Below, piece after piece: positions 19,863 to 30,153 of a DNA stretch of 64,000 bases (positions are counted from its first letter, which is position 1; each line of letters begins with the position of its first letter). The notes under the pieces are model-generated. The model was not told the origin of the DNA and did not search any database. It saw nothing but the letters and a program-made list of their open reading frames with translations. Source of the DNA: Erwinia_E haradaeae_G (GTDB lineage Bacteria; Pseudomonadota; Gammaproteobacteria; Enterobacterales; Enterobacteriaceae); the NCBI RefSeq assembly GCF_900698955.1, contig NZ_LR217720.1, positions 806,001 to 870,000 on the forward strand, written 5' to 3'. The translations under genes and the position numbers were made by a program.

Positions 19863-21737
19863 TTAGTCAATTTGTTTTTCACGACAACGCGATGCACCCC
19901 TTCCTTCATTGATACCACCAGAACGACGCTCACCCTGACGTTCATAAAGATATCGACTGCTATTACTACTATGGTGGGTCGAGACAGGAAACCTATTAAA
20001 GGTAGTGGACGGCCCTAGTTGACGTTCAGTGCCCCGAGCTTTATTGCGATTGCTATAACGCGATTGTGTATTCCCAATCAATTTTATATTAATCGGCTTA
20101 TTTAAAATATATGTTCGAGAGATATACTGTAATACAGTCTGTGATATATCTTTAGGTAATTCAATAGTTGCATACGTGCTAAATAATTTAATGTGACCAA
20201 TGTCACGACTACTAATTTCTCCTTCATTCACTAGAGCACCCACGATATGACGTACTTCAACACCATCGTCCCGTCCTACATCGAGACGATATAATTGCAT
20301 TTCTCTAGTTTCTTTACGCTCACGACCACAGTACTCTATATCCCGGGTCACTCGATCTAAATACTCGCCCCGACGATCATTGCGATCACGATATTCACGA
20401 CGTAAACGATTTTTTGGGGGATCGATAGGAATGATTAAAGGACGTTCACCTTGTGCCATTTTTAGTAATGCTGCAGCTATCGTTTCCATGTCTCTTTTAT
20501 CTGTAGGCTGTATTTTTGGAAGTAGCATTCGATAACTCTCTAAATCACTACTGTCTAGCTGTTCTTTTACTTTTTTAGAGAAGCTTGCCAGGCGACGCTG
20601 CGCAAGAAGTTGACTATTTGGCAGCTCTATCTCAGAAATATGTAACTTCATATTACGTTCAATATTACGCAGTAGACGACGTTCACGATTCTCAACAAAT
20701 AAAATAGCACGACCTGCACGACCTGCGCGACCCGTCCGTCCAATACGATGTACATACGATTCTACATCCATTGGAATATCATAATTAATAACTAAACTAA
20801 TCCTCTCAACATCTAAGCCACGCGCAGCAACATCAGTTGCAATTAGTATATCTAAGCGTCCATCTTTTAAACGCTCCAGTGTCTGTTCGCGTAACGCTTG
20901 GTTCATATCACCGTTCAGTGCAGCACTATTGTAACCATTATTCTCAAGCGCTTCTGCGACCTCTAAGGTAGCACTCTTAGTACGTACAAAAATAATTACA
21001 GCATCAAAGTCTTCCGATTCTAAAAAACGGGTTAATGCATCTGTTTTTCGACCATAGACAGTCCAGTAGCTTTGGTTAATATCAGGACGTGTGGTAATGC
21101 TGGATGGAATCCGTATCTCTTGTGGATCTTTCATAAAACGTTTAGTAATACGACGAATCGCTTCTGGCATTGTAGCGGAGAATAATGCAGTTTGATGACT
21201 CTCTGGAATCTGTGACATGATAGTTTCTACATCTTCGATAAATCCCATACGAAGCATTTCATCTGCCTCATCTAATACCAAACCGTGTAAACTAGCTAAA
21301 TTTAATGTACCACGTTTTAAGTGGTCTAGTAAGCGACCAGGTGTGCCAACGACAACTTGTGGACCCTGTCGTAGAGCGCGTAACTGAATGTCATAACGTT
21401 GCCCTCCATATATTGCTACAACATGAAGACCTCTCAGCTGTTTAGAGAATTCTGCTATTGCTTCTGAAACCTGAACTGCTAGCTCACGAGTGGGTGCTAG
21501 TACTAAAATTTGAGGCGCCTTTAAGGTTAAGATAATATTATGTATTAGCGGTAAAGCAAATGCTGCAGTTTTTCCACTACCAGTTTGTGCCATTCCTAAT
21601 ACGTCTCGGCCTGCTAACAAATGAGGTATGCATTCAGATTGAATAGGTGATGGTTTAACATAACCCATAGCATTTAAAGCTTTAAGTAGGTCCTCTTTGA
21701 GACCAAGAGAAGAAAAAGTAGTATAAGTGTTAGTCAT
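19863..21737 (-). CDS. deaD: ATP-dependent RNA helicase DeaD (CsdA)
   Basis: DEAD-box helicase that acts in 50S subunit assembly, mRNA unwinding and the cold-adapted degradosome. About 624 residues (E. coli 629). Helicase motifs are complete: TGSGKT, PTRELA, DEAD (VLDEADEML), SAT, and HRIGRTGRAGR. A DbpA-like RNA-binding domain lies near residues 475-545 (LYRLDVGRDDGVEVRHIVGAL), followed by a short basic tail. The start was set to MTNTYTTFSSLGLK, matching the E. coli length; in-frame ATGs lie 9 and 27 bases upstream. It follows pnp, as in E. coli, but nlpI between them is gone. Confidence 0.96.
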   Translation of the reverse strand: MTNTYTTFSSLGLKEDLLKALNAMGYVKPSPIQSECIPHLLAGRDVLGMAQTGSGKTAAFALPLIHNIILTLKAPQILVLAPTRELAVQVSEAIAEFSKQLRGLHVVAIYGGQRYDIQLRALRQGPQVVVGTPGRLLDHLKRGTLNLASLHGLVLDEADEMLRMGFIEDVETIMSQIPESHQTALFSATMPEAIRRITKRFMKDPQEIRIPSSITTRPDINQSYWTVYGRKTDALTRFLESEDFDAVIIFVRTKSATLEVAEALENNGYNSAALNGDMNQALREQTLERLKDGRLDILIATDVAARGLDVERISLVINYDIPMDVESYVHRIGRTGRAGRAGRAILFVENRERRLLRNIERNMKLHISEIELPNSQLLAQRRLASFSKKVKEQLDSSDLESYRMLLPKIQPTDKRDMETIAAALLKMAQGERPLIIPIDPPKNRLRREYRDRNDRRGEYLDRVTRDIEYCGRERKETREMQLYRLDVGRDDGVEVRHIVGALVNEGEISSRDIGHIKLFSTYATIELPKDISQTVLQYISRTYILNKPINIKLIGNTQSRYSNRNKARGTERQLGPSTTFNRFPVSTHHSSNSSRYLYERQGERRSGGINEGRGASRCREKQID

Positions 21738-22776
21738 GTAGTACATATGCCTCTTAACTTGCATCGGCCAGTCTACATAACTCGTCGTGAAAATTATTAG
21801 TTATTTTCATTAAAAAGTGTGAACCGGCTGAAATTAGTGATTTTGATAAACTGAAACCCTCATCGATACAATACTGATTGTCCGAAATTGCGGGAAAATA
21901 AAAAGAATACGATTATGAATCGTGATGTTCATTATTTATTAAAAAATGCTATTTTGTCGATCTAATATAACAAATACTAAATCGATGTATATCTATGATC
22001 AATTCAATGATTAACATCAACGCTTCTTTAAAAGCCCTTACGCTCCCTGCACGACAGGACGAATACTTAACATAGAATGTGGTGTTTATTTAGCTGTGCT
22101 AAATATTACATTTAAACTCTGTTATTTATTAAAACTACTTACTATGTAATGGCATTGGATTCCTTGCTTCTTATATAGATAATCAGATATCCATCTCATA
22201 GAGAGCATATACCTCATATATAAAACTATGTGTTCTAATGCACTCCTATTAGGTGTTAAAAAACAAAATAAAACAAAATAAGTACAATCTATTATTGAAT
22301 ATATCTTGATCAGACATTAAGGAATCTCTACATTCCAATATTTAGCTATTGTGCACATAAGAAAAACTTACGCACTTTTTATAAAAAAGCTACCTAAATC
22401 ATAGAACGATTTAGAAAATTGTAAATTACCAATCCTCTATAAATTAATACGATAAATTTATTATTCTATATAAGCGATTGAAATAAAAATAGATATAACA
22501 CGCTTTTCTCGGAACCCTTTTGCGCTATTCGGTCGATCTAAACAGAATGAAAATGCCATTGCTCATATAGCAGAAGAAGGTGTTATACATATATCATTAT
22601 CCGTTAGACTACAGATTGGTCAGACAATTGATATAAAAATCTTTACTATCATCGTACAATTCTCGAATAATCAACATCATACATAGTATGATACTTTTGT
22701 GCTAATCACGAAAATTGTGATTTTGCTTATATTTAAAATTAATATCAATTTCTACAAAATAAGCTCTCTTGATATA
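21738..22776. other. 1-kb gap in place of nlpI
   Basis: E. coli has nlpI between pnp and deaD. No NlpI-like frame is readable on the minus strand. An unexplained open frame on the plus strand at 22474-22686 is listed separately. Confidence 0.5.
22474..22686 (+). pseudogene. Start-less open frame, possible gene remnant
   Basis: Seventy codons are open with no ATG, GTG or TTG in a starting position. The translation (RFSRNPFALFGRSKQ, then IAHIAEEGVIHIS and IGQTIDIKI) looks more protein-like than the surrounding AT-rich DNA, and the DNA is locally richer in GC. I do not recognise it. A very faint likeness to ribosomal protein L25 can be drawn but is not convincing. It may be a decayed gene fragment or chance. 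Confidence 0.25.
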
Positions 22777-24861
22777 TTATCCTGCCTCTTTCATGCTTAA
22801 ACGTACACGACCCTGCCGATCTACTTCTAGCACTTTCACTAAAATAGCTTGCCCTACTTGTAAATAATCAGCGACTTTATCAATACGTTTATCAGCAATC
22901 TGTGAAATATGTACCAAACCTTCTTTAGTGCCACTAATAGCGACAAAAGCACCAAAATCAACAATTCGTGTCACTTTTCCATTATAGATACGACCTACGA
23001 TAATCTCTGCAGTGATCTCTTCAATACGACGTATGGCATATTTAGCCTTATCGTCATTATTAGCTGCAATTTTAATCGTACCATCATCTTTAATTTCAAT
23101 GCTAGTACCAGTTTCTTCAGTTAATGCCCGAATAACGGAACCCCCTTTACCAATTAAGTCTTTGATTTTATCAATACTAATCTGTATCGTATGCATACGA
23201 GGTGCAAATTGAGATAAATTACAACGAGGTCTACTTAATGCTTGATCCATAACACTGAGAATATGCAACCGTGCACCCTTAGCTTGAGTTAAGGCTGTAT
23301 TCATTATCTCACGGGTTATACCCTCGTCAATTTTAATATCCATCTGTAGTGCAGTAATACCTTCCCGACTGCCGGCTACCTTAAAGTCCATATCACCTAG
23401 GTGATCTTCATCTCCCAGGATGTCCGAAAGAACTACAAAATGCGTGCTATCTTTTACTAAACCCATAGCAATGCCAGCTACTGCAGCTGTAATAGGTACA
23501 CCTGCATCCATTAATGCTAGTGAAGCACCACACACAGAAGCCATAGACGATGAACCATTCGATTCAGTGATTTCAGATACCACGCGTACCGTATATGGAA
23601 AAACATCACCTTGTGGCATCACAGCAAGCAAGCCGCGCTTAGCAAGGCGGCCGTGGCCGATTTCCCGACGCTTAGGTGACCCAACTACACCGATTTCACC
23701 TACAGAATATGGTGGAAAATTATAGTGGAACAGAAAATTATCAGTACGCTCTCCCATTAGCTCGTCAAGATTCTGTGCATCACGGGAAGTTCCTAGCGTA
23801 GCAGTCACCAGCGCTTGAGTTTCACCACGTGTAAATAATGCTGAACCATGAGTACGGGGTAATATCCCTGTTCGTATGTCTAAAGCGCGAATCATATCTT
23901 TTTCACGACCATCAATACGTGGTTCGCCGCGTAAAATACGACTACGTACTATATTCTTTTCTATAGAATAAAGACAATCGCTAATCATCTCTGGATCTAA
24001 TCCATCATGATCTGCTAATATTTCTGCAATAATTTCAGATTTTATCAGATTAACTTGCGATAAACGTTCTTGTTTTTGAGTGATATGATACGCTTCTATT
24101 AAACGAGGTTGAGCTACATTTGCTATATGCAGACGTAATCTATCATTCAATACTTCTGGTTTCCAATCCCAACGCATTTTTCCCGCTAACGCTGCTAGTA
24201 TATTAATATTATCAATAACAATTTGCTGTTGATCATGTCCAAAAACTATGGCGCCTAACATCTGATCTTCACTTAATAACTCAGCTTCAGACTCTACCAT
24301 TAAAACTGCTCTTTTTGTACCAGCAACCACAAGATCAAGTTTACTTGCTTTCATTTCATCACTAGTAGGGTTTAAAACATATTGATTATTTAAATAACCA
24401 ATACGTGCAGCACCAAAAGGTCCGCTACATGGTAGCCCAGAAAGCGCTAAGGCAGAAGAAACTCCAATCATTGCCACAATATCTGGATTCACTTGCGGAT
24501 TAATAGAAACTACAGTAGCAATCACCTGCACTTCATTAAAAAATCTCTCTGGAAAAAGTGGTCGAATAGGTCGATCAATCAAACGTGAAGTAAGCATTTC
24601 GTTTTCATTTGGACGCCCCTCGCGCCGAAAAAAACTACCTGGAATTCTGCCAGCAGAATACGTGCGCTCCTGATAGTTGACAGTTAAAGGGAAGAAATTT
24701 TGACCTGATTTTGCTTTTTTATGGGCTACTACGGTTACAAAAACTGTAGTGTCGTCCATGCTAATCATAACAGCTGCCGTAGCCTGACGCGCTATTATCC
24801 CAGTTTCAATTGAAATCATATGCTGGCCATACTGGAATTTATGTACAATCGGGGTAAGCAA
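22777..24861 (-). CDS. pnp: Polyribonucleotide nucleotidyltransferase (PNPase)
   Basis: Phosphorolytic 3'-5' exoribonuclease. It has 694 residues (E. coli 711). In order: first RNase PH domain (about 1-215), helical linker, second catalytic RNase PH domain (about 310-540, with the FFRREGRP and GSPKRREIGHG motifs of the two cores intact), KH domain (about 550-612, IGKGGSVIRAL) and S1 domain (about 620-690, VDFGAFV). It stops at LSMKEAG, about 17 residues before the E. coli end, and loses the alanine/proline-rich tail. The start is TTG, as in E. coli, after AAGGA. It lies downstream of rpsO with a structured leader. Confidence 0.97.
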   Translation of the reverse strand: MLTPIVHKFQYGQHMISIETGIIARQATAAVMISMDDTTVFVTVVAHKKAKSGQNFFPLTVNYQERTYSAGRIPGSFFRREGRPNENEMLTSRLIDRPIRPLFPERFFNEVQVIATVVSINPQVNPDIVAMIGVSSALALSGLPCSGPFGAARIGYLNNQYVLNPTSDEMKASKLDLVVAGTKRAVLMVESEAELLSEDQMLGAIVFGHDQQQIVIDNINILAALAGKMRWDWKPEVLNDRLRLHIANVAQPRLIEAYHITQKQERLSQVNLIKSEIIAEILADHDGLDPEMISDCLYSIEKNIVRSRILRGEPRIDGREKDMIRALDIRTGILPRTHGSALFTRGETQALVTATLGTSRDAQNLDELMGERTDNFLFHYNFPPYSVGEIGVVGSPKRREIGHGRLAKRGLLAVMPQGDVFPYTVRVVSEITESNGSSSMASVCGASLALMDAGVPITAAVAGIAMGLVKDSTHFVVLSDILGDEDHLGDMDFKVAGSREGITALQMDIKIDEGITREIMNTALTQAKGARLHILSVMDQALSRPRCNLSQFAPRMHTIQISIDKIKDLIGKGGSVIRALTEETGTSIEIKDDGTIKIAANNDDKAKYAIRRIEEITAEIIVGRIYNGKVTRIVDFGAFVAISGTKEGLVHISQIADKRIDKVADYLQVGQAILVKVLEVDRQGRVRLSMKEAG

Positions 24862-25188
24862 AATTAGTTCCTTAATGTTAAACCTGAGATATTTTACTGT
24901 TTTTACTAAAACATGTCTTGATGCCTCGCATTGTTATTTTCTCTTGAAAATAATGCACCTAAATTACCTCGTAAATCTCAGCCTCTAAATCTATAATTGC
25001 GAGTATCTTTAAAACTAAAAATTATACTATAATAGTTATAATCTGTATTAATATGTATGCATATTGGATAATCATGCACCATACGATTCATCTTTTTCTA
25101 AAACATCCTCACACCTCGTGTATCAATCTATTCAAGCTACTAATATCAAAAATTTACCATCGCACATCAATCAGCATAATGGCTATTG
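24862..25188. other. rpsO-pnp intergenic region
   Basis: No gene. It contains the nested inverted repeat at 24884-24981, listed separately, close to the pnp start on the minus strand. Confidence 0.55.
24884..24981 (-). promoter_or_regulatory. Two-tier hairpin in the pnp leader, candidate RNase III site
   Basis: The outer stem pairs CTGAGAT plus TTAC (24884-24897) with GTAAATCTCAG (24971-24981). An inner hairpin pairs GCATT plus ATTTTC (24928-24941) with GAAAATAATGC (24946-24956); each has a 3-base bulge. The base of the structure is 22 bases upstream of the pnp start. E. coli pnp carries a leader hairpin cut by RNase III for PNPase autoregulation, so the position suggests the same role. That is inference from position and fold. 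Confidence 0.5.
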
Positions 25189-25458
25189 CTAGCGACGTAA
25201 ACCCAATCTATCAATTAAATTAGTATAACGTACCACCTTTTCATGCTTAAGGTAATCTAATAGTTTACGACGCCGTGATACCATGCGCAGAAGACCGCGT
25301 CGGCTATGATGATCTTTTGTATGTACAGAAAAATGACCTTGTAAGTGATTAATATGTGCGGTTAAAAGAGCTACCTGCACTTCTGTCGAGCCACTATCAT
25401 TAGAATTCCGACCAAAATCAGAAATAATTTGTGCTGTTATTGTATTGCTTAAAGACAT
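25189..25458 (-). CDS. rpsO: 30S ribosomal protein S15
   Basis: Primary 16S rRNA-binding protein of the small subunit platform. It has 89 residues, as in E. coli. The conserved rRNA-contacting stretches GSTEVQVALLTAHINHL, HSRRGLLRMVSRRRKLLDYL and YTNLIDRLGLRR are present. A strong AGGGG lies seven bases before the ATG. It is upstream of pnp and downstream of truB, as in E. coli. I could not recognise the S15 pseudoknot operator described for E. coli. Confidence 0.98.
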   Translation of the reverse strand: MSLSNTITAQIISDFGRNSNDSGSTEVQVALLTAHINHLQGHFSVHTKDHHSRRGLLRMVSRRRKLLDYLKHEKVVRYTNLIDRLGLRR

Positions 25459-25871
25459 AAGATAACCCCTTTTTACAAATCATTCATGCAGATATATAGT
25501 GCTAATATAGACACTATATAGTGTAATAAATCCTCTCAGAATAAATGGTAAAGTAACTAATATGGAGAACCTATGAGCATTTATTATAATATGAAAGTAG
25601 TAATATTAAAACACTCAAATTCTGTATATATCCCTATCCTATTCACGTCTTTGCTACTTTATTCTTTCTACAACTTAGGAACAGTGGATACCACAGGAGA
25701 CATTCTCAACCCTGACTCTTGTTCCGCATATAACCTATAAAGAACACAAAAATAAAATAAACACAGATGATAGTAGTCATTCCAAACCTACAACTATATA
25801 TTTCACTAACTTGTATTGTAGATTTTTCTGATCGATACATACACATTACACACAACATACCTTATAAAATA
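25459..25871. other. truB-rpsO spacer with a palindrome
   Basis: No gene. A perfect 14-bp palindrome, ACACTATATAGTGT, lies at 25511-25524, about 53 bases upstream of the rpsO start codon on the minus strand. Whether it has a regulatory role is unknown. Confidence 0.45.
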
Positions 25872-26804
25872 CTAAATAACCACCCTTATGGGTACTAAAA
25901 GCCCATCACAAGTCATTTTCGCAATACCAATAAACTTTCTTTCTTCACCTTCAGTTACACGCACTAATCCATTTGTGAACAGCTCTGTTAATCGTATTTG
26001 TTTACCCTGCTTAAAGTTCTTAGCGATAACATTTTGTAGGTTAACAGATGGATATACAGATACCGGGCTATCTATCGGCATCAGTAGTGAATCAATAAAA
26101 GAGTGTTGTATAAAACCAAATTGTTGTGCTTGATCAACAAGTAACCGAAGAGATTCTAAGGTGATCATTCTCTCTTTGGGATAATGAGAAACCTGTGTGC
26201 GACGTAAATAAATCACATGGGCACCACATCCTAATTGCTCACCAATATCCTCAATAATGGTACGAATATATGTCCCTTTGGAAACACGCAGTTCTAACTC
26301 TAGTTCACTCCCTTCATATCGCATGCATCGTAGTATATGAACTTTCACCCTCCGTGACTGACGTGGAACATGAATTCCTTCTCGTGCATATTCGTACAGT
26401 TTTCGCCCTTGATATTTAATAGCTGAATACATAGATGGAATTTGCTGTATTTCTCCACGAAAATTATCCAATACCTCTTTTAGTCTCTCAGAAGAAAATC
26501 TCACTGGACGCTCACTCAATAGCACACCACCTGCGTCTGATGTATTTGTCCGCTGGCCAAGGCGAGCAATTACACGGTACTCTTTATCAGCATCTAAAAG
26601 ATATTGTGAAAACTTAGTGGCCTCACCAAAGCAAATAGGGAGCATTCCGGTCGCCAATGGGTCAAGAGAGCCAGTATGACCTGCATGATTTGCTTGATAT
26701 AAATATTTCACTTGCTGTAATTCCTGATTAGAGGACGTACCAGAAGCCTTATCTAGAAGTAATACACCATGAATACTTCGCCGTATATTAGTAATTATTT
26801 TCAT
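25872..26804 (-). CDS. truB: tRNA pseudouridine-55 synthase TruB
   Basis: Makes pseudouridine 55 in the T-loop of tRNAs and acts as a tRNA chaperone. It has 310 residues (E. coli 314) from the ATG chosen by alignment (MKIITNIRRSIHGVLLLDK). An in-frame ATG 39 bases upstream, 6 bases after the rbfA stop, would add 13 residues. The catalytic Asp48 lies in GHTGSLDPLATGMLP. Further motifs are IPSMYSAIKYQGRKLYEYAR and SKGTYIRTIIEDIG. The C-terminal PUA-like domain is complete. It sits in the conserved nusA-infB-rbfA-truB-rpsO order. Confidence 0.96.
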   Translation of the reverse strand: MKIITNIRRSIHGVLLLDKASGTSSNQELQQVKYLYQANHAGHTGSLDPLATGMLPICFGEATKFSQYLLDADKEYRVIARLGQRTNTSDAGGVLLSERPVRFSSERLKEVLDNFRGEIQQIPSMYSAIKYQGRKLYEYAREGIHVPRQSRRVKVHILRCMRYEGSELELELRVSKGTYIRTIIEDIGEQLGCGAHVIYLRRTQVSHYPKERMITLESLRLLVDQAQQFGFIQHSFIDSLLMPIDSPVSVYPSVNLQNVIAKNFKQGKQIRLTELFTNGLVRVTEGEERKFIGIAKMTCDGLLVPIRVVI

Positions 26805-26849
26805 AAGCACGCAAAATATAATTATCTTTTCTTCTATTACCATACAATT

Positions 26850-27215
26850 TTATTCATCACTTTGAATGATATTAGTAACCAAGTGAGAAATTCGCACACC
26901 TTCCCTGAAGGAGTTATCATGGAAAAAACTTAGTCTAGGCGTAATTCGCAAACGCATAGTTTGACTTAATACACTGCGGATGTAACCGGCGGCGCCAGAC
27001 AAAATGCGTAAGCTCTCGCTCTGAGATACTTCATCCTTATCATTTAAAAAAGTCACAAATACTTTTGCATACGAGAAATCTCGAGAAAGAGTGACACCCG
27101 ATACAGTAATTATCTTATCTAAACGCGGATCATTCATCTCAGATTGTACAATAATCGCAATCTCTTTTTGCATCGCCTGAGCCACACGTTGTAGGCGAGT
27201 AAATTCTTTTGCCAT
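26850..27215 (-). CDS. rbfA: Ribosome-binding factor A
   Basis: Small KH-like protein that helps late 30S maturation and 16S 5'-end processing. It has 121 residues (E. coli 133), starting MAKEFTRLQRVAQAMQKEI. It keeps NDPRLDKIITVSGVTLSRD and the LRITPRLSF motif. The acidic tail is about a dozen residues shorter. A GGAG lies eleven bases before the ATG. It is between infB and truB. Confidence 0.95.
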   Translation of the reverse strand: MAKEFTRLQRVAQAMQKEIAIIVQSEMNDPRLDKIITVSGVTLSRDFSYAKVFVTFLNDKDEVSQSESLRILSGAAGYIRSVLSQTMRLRITPRLSFFHDNSFREGVRISHLVTNIIQSDE

Positions 27216-27402
27216 AAATTAGTTATCTCCATATAATCATATAAACAGTCAAAGACACTTCCTGATATGTATTATGGAAATTGTAATTTTATAAACTTTC
27301 TATGCCCTACCACAGTAAATTACACAATATGCTAAAAAGAAAGGTAACGCATGAAAAGGCTATCGTATAAAATCTATACGAAGAGACTGCATAACAAATA
27401 TG

Positions 27403-30129
27403 CTAAGTAAGCGTACGTTGAATTTCAAGCACCTCGAATACTTCAATCATATCGCCTATACGGACATCATTATAATTTTTTACACCAATGCCACACTCTA
27501 TACCATTACGGACTTCACTAACATCTTCTTTAAAACGACGAAGAGATTCTAAGGCACCTTCATAAATGACTATATTATCACGTAAGACACGGATCGGGTT
27601 ATGACGTTTAATAGTACCCTCGGTTACCATACAACCAGCAATAGCACTAAATCGAGGAGATTTAAACACATCACGCACCTCTGCTAATCCTATAATCTGC
27701 TGTTTATACTCAGGAGACAACATGCCATTCATAGCTGATTTTACTTCGTCAATCAGATGATAAATCACAGAATAATAGCGTAGATCTAAATTTTCTGTAT
27801 CAATAATACGTCTTGCTGAAGCATCAGCTCGTACATTAAACCCAACTAAAATAGCATTCGATGCGGCTGCTAAAGTAGCATCTGTTTCAGTAATGCCGCC
27901 TACACCAGAGCCAATAATTTTGACTTGTAATTCCTGGCTAGATAGCTTAATCAATGCTTCGGAAATAGCTTCAACCGAACCTTGGACATCAGCTTTTAAA
28001 ACGATATTCATCTCAGAAATCTTACCTTCCATGATATTATCAAACATTTTCTCTAATTTTATTTTCTGTTGTCGAGCTAATTTTATTTCACGAAATTTAC
28101 CCTGGCGATATAGAGCTACTTCACGTGCCTTTTTCTCGTCACGTACCACTATGGCGGTATCGCCGGCAATCGGTATGCCAGACATCCCAAGAATCGCAAC
28201 AGGAATAGAGGGTCCTGCAGTTAATACTTCCTGACCCAATTCATTACGCATGGCTCGAATACGACCATATTCAAAACCACATAAAACAATATCACCTTTT
28301 TTGAGCATACCTTCACGTACTAGTACAGTAGCCACGGGGCCACGTCCTTTATCGAGAAATGATTCAATGACTACACCAGTTGCCATACCCTTCCGTACTG
28401 CGGTGAGCTCTAACACTTCTGCTTGCAATAAAATAGCTTTTAGAAGTTCATCAATACCGCTGCCAATTTTAGCAGAAACATTAATAAATATGTTTTCCCC
28501 CCCCCATTCTTCTGGAATAATTCCATGTTGAGTTAATTCCTTTTTCACGCGCTCTGGATTGGATGTTGACTTATCACATTTATTGACTGCAACTAAAACC
28601 GGTACGTTGGCTGCTTTAGCATGTTGAATAGCTTCAATAGTCTGTGGCATAACACCATCATCTGCAGCTACCACTAGAATCACAATATCGGTGATTTCTG
28701 CACCACGAGCACGCATCGCAGTAAATGCAGCATGGCCTGGCGTATCTAAAAAAGTTATCATACCATTGACAGTTTCTACATGATACGCACCGATATGTTG
28801 AGTAATACCGCCTATCTCACCGCGAGCTACCTTAGTAGATCGAATATAGTCTAATAGTGATGTTTTACCGTGATCTACATGACCCATGATGGTGACAACT
28901 GGAGCGCGAGATTCTGAATGTAAGTCTGTATCACGATCACTAATTAATTCTGCTTCTAACGCATTCTCATGACGCAAGATAACCTTATGACCCATATCTT
29001 CTGCCACTAACTGGGCAGTGTCCTGGTCAATAATCTGATTAATAGTTGCCATTGCACCTAATTTCATTATAGCTTTAATAACTTGTGACCCCTTGACAGC
29101 CATTTTATTCGCTAATTCTGCAACAGTAATTGTTTCACCAATCACTACATCTCGATTAATCACTTGAACTGGTTTATTAAAACTCTGATGAAAAGAACTT
29201 GGTCTACGTTTTCCACTCTTACCACCGCGTACCTGTGCACGTGCTTCTTCACGATCAGTTTTAGCTTCCGCGTGTTTATTTCCTTTCTTGCGCACCTGAA
29301 CTTTAGTAATCCGCATAGCGCGGCTGCGGCGATCACTTTCAACCTGAGCATCATTTTCATCTTCTGCTGCGCGTGCATGGGTTGAAGTAGTGACATGGTA
29401 ATCATTAGGGTCTTCGACCTCCTTAATGACCTCCATCCATTCTGCGCCTTTTTCTTCCGCCATCTGACGTGCTGCTTCCGCTACACGCTTAGCTTCTTTT
29501 TCAATCTTTCTATATGTGGCTTCTTCAGACTTACGTTTTAATTCAGCTGACTTCGCCGCACGACGAGCTTTCTCGGACTGAGAAACTCGTAACATAGCCT
29601 CATCAGTTGCTCGTGCACTAATGTTAGTTTTTTTAACCACTTTAGTATGAACTACCTGCTCTAAATCGGATTTAACCGTGTCTATATACATATTTTTGGT
29701 ATGCTGATGCGCTCTGTTCTGACCACTTTTCTCAACATGACGATCAGGAAATCCTGTTACTATATTCTTTTCTTTCTGAAGTATTACTGTTTCTTCTTCA
29801 GGACCAGATACTATGTCTGTACTTGCAGAAGGAGATAGAATGCCTCTGATATAAGTACGTTTTTTACGTACTTCAATTTGCACCGATTTACTTTTTCCTC
29901 CGGTGCTCAGAATATTTAAAGTACTACGTGTCTTTCGTTGTAAAGTGAACTTACTAGATCCGCTACCATTATCATGGTTTAAATAGGCTAGTAAAGTCTC
30001 TTTTTCATTCTGACTTACCAAATCTGTCTCAGACTTGTGTATCCCTGCAGCAGCAAATTGCTGCACCAGGCGCTCTGTTGGTATCTCAATTTCTGCGGCC
30101 AACGATTTTATAGTCACATCTGTTGTCAT
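27403..30129 (-). CDS. infB: Translation initiation factor IF-2
   Basis: GTPase that places initiator fMet-tRNA on the 30S subunit. It has 908 residues (E. coli 890). Residues 1-50 form the N-terminal helical domain; 170-310 are a charged, Ala/Lys/Glu/Arg-rich coiled linker; a second IF2 N domain lies at about 325-385. The GTPase domain has GHVDHGKT (416-423), DTPGH (462-466) and NKCD (516-519, where E. coli has NKID). Domains II, III and the fMet-binding C-terminal domain follow. AAGGAG sits four bases before the ATG. It follows nusA by 24 bases. Confidence 0.98.
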   Translation of the reverse strand: MTTDVTIKSLAAEIEIPTERLVQQFAAAGIHKSETDLVSQNEKETLLAYLNHDNGSGSSKFTLQRKTRSTLNILSTGGKSKSVQIEVRKKRTYIRGILSPSASTDIVSGPEEETVILQKEKNIVTGFPDRHVEKSGQNRAHQHTKNMYIDTVKSDLEQVVHTKVVKKTNISARATDEAMLRVSQSEKARRAAKSAELKRKSEEATYRKIEKEAKRVAEAARQMAEEKGAEWMEVIKEVEDPNDYHVTTSTHARAAEDENDAQVESDRRSRAMRITKVQVRKKGNKHAEAKTDREEARAQVRGGKSGKRRPSSFHQSFNKPVQVINRDVVIGETITVAELANKMAVKGSQVIKAIMKLGAMATINQIIDQDTAQLVAEDMGHKVILRHENALEAELISDRDTDLHSESRAPVVTIMGHVDHGKTSLLDYIRSTKVARGEIGGITQHIGAYHVETVNGMITFLDTPGHAAFTAMRARGAEITDIVILVVAADDGVMPQTIEAIQHAKAANVPVLVAVNKCDKSTSNPERVKKELTQHGIIPEEWGGENIFINVSAKIGSGIDELLKAILLQAEVLELTAVRKGMATGVVIESFLDKGRGPVATVLVREGMLKKGDIVLCGFEYGRIRAMRNELGQEVLTAGPSIPVAILGMSGIPIAGDTAIVVRDEKKAREVALYRQGKFREIKLARQQKIKLEKMFDNIMEGKISEMNIVLKADVQGSVEAISEALIKLSSQELQVKIIGSGVGGITETDATLAAASNAILVGFNVRADASARRIIDTENLDLRYYSVIYHLIDEVKSAMNGMLSPEYKQQIIGLAEVRDVFKSPRFSAIAGCMVTEGTIKRHNPIRVLRDNIVIYEGALESLRRFKEDVSEVRNGIECGIGVKNYNDVRIGDMIEVFEVLEIQRTLT

Positions 30130-30153
30130 GCTGCTCCTTCCTGCTACAGTTAA

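Noticed and set aside
29160..29405. Small frames on both strands inside infB
   Set aside because: Frame-shifted readings of the low-complexity charged linker of IF-2; the main frame is intact.
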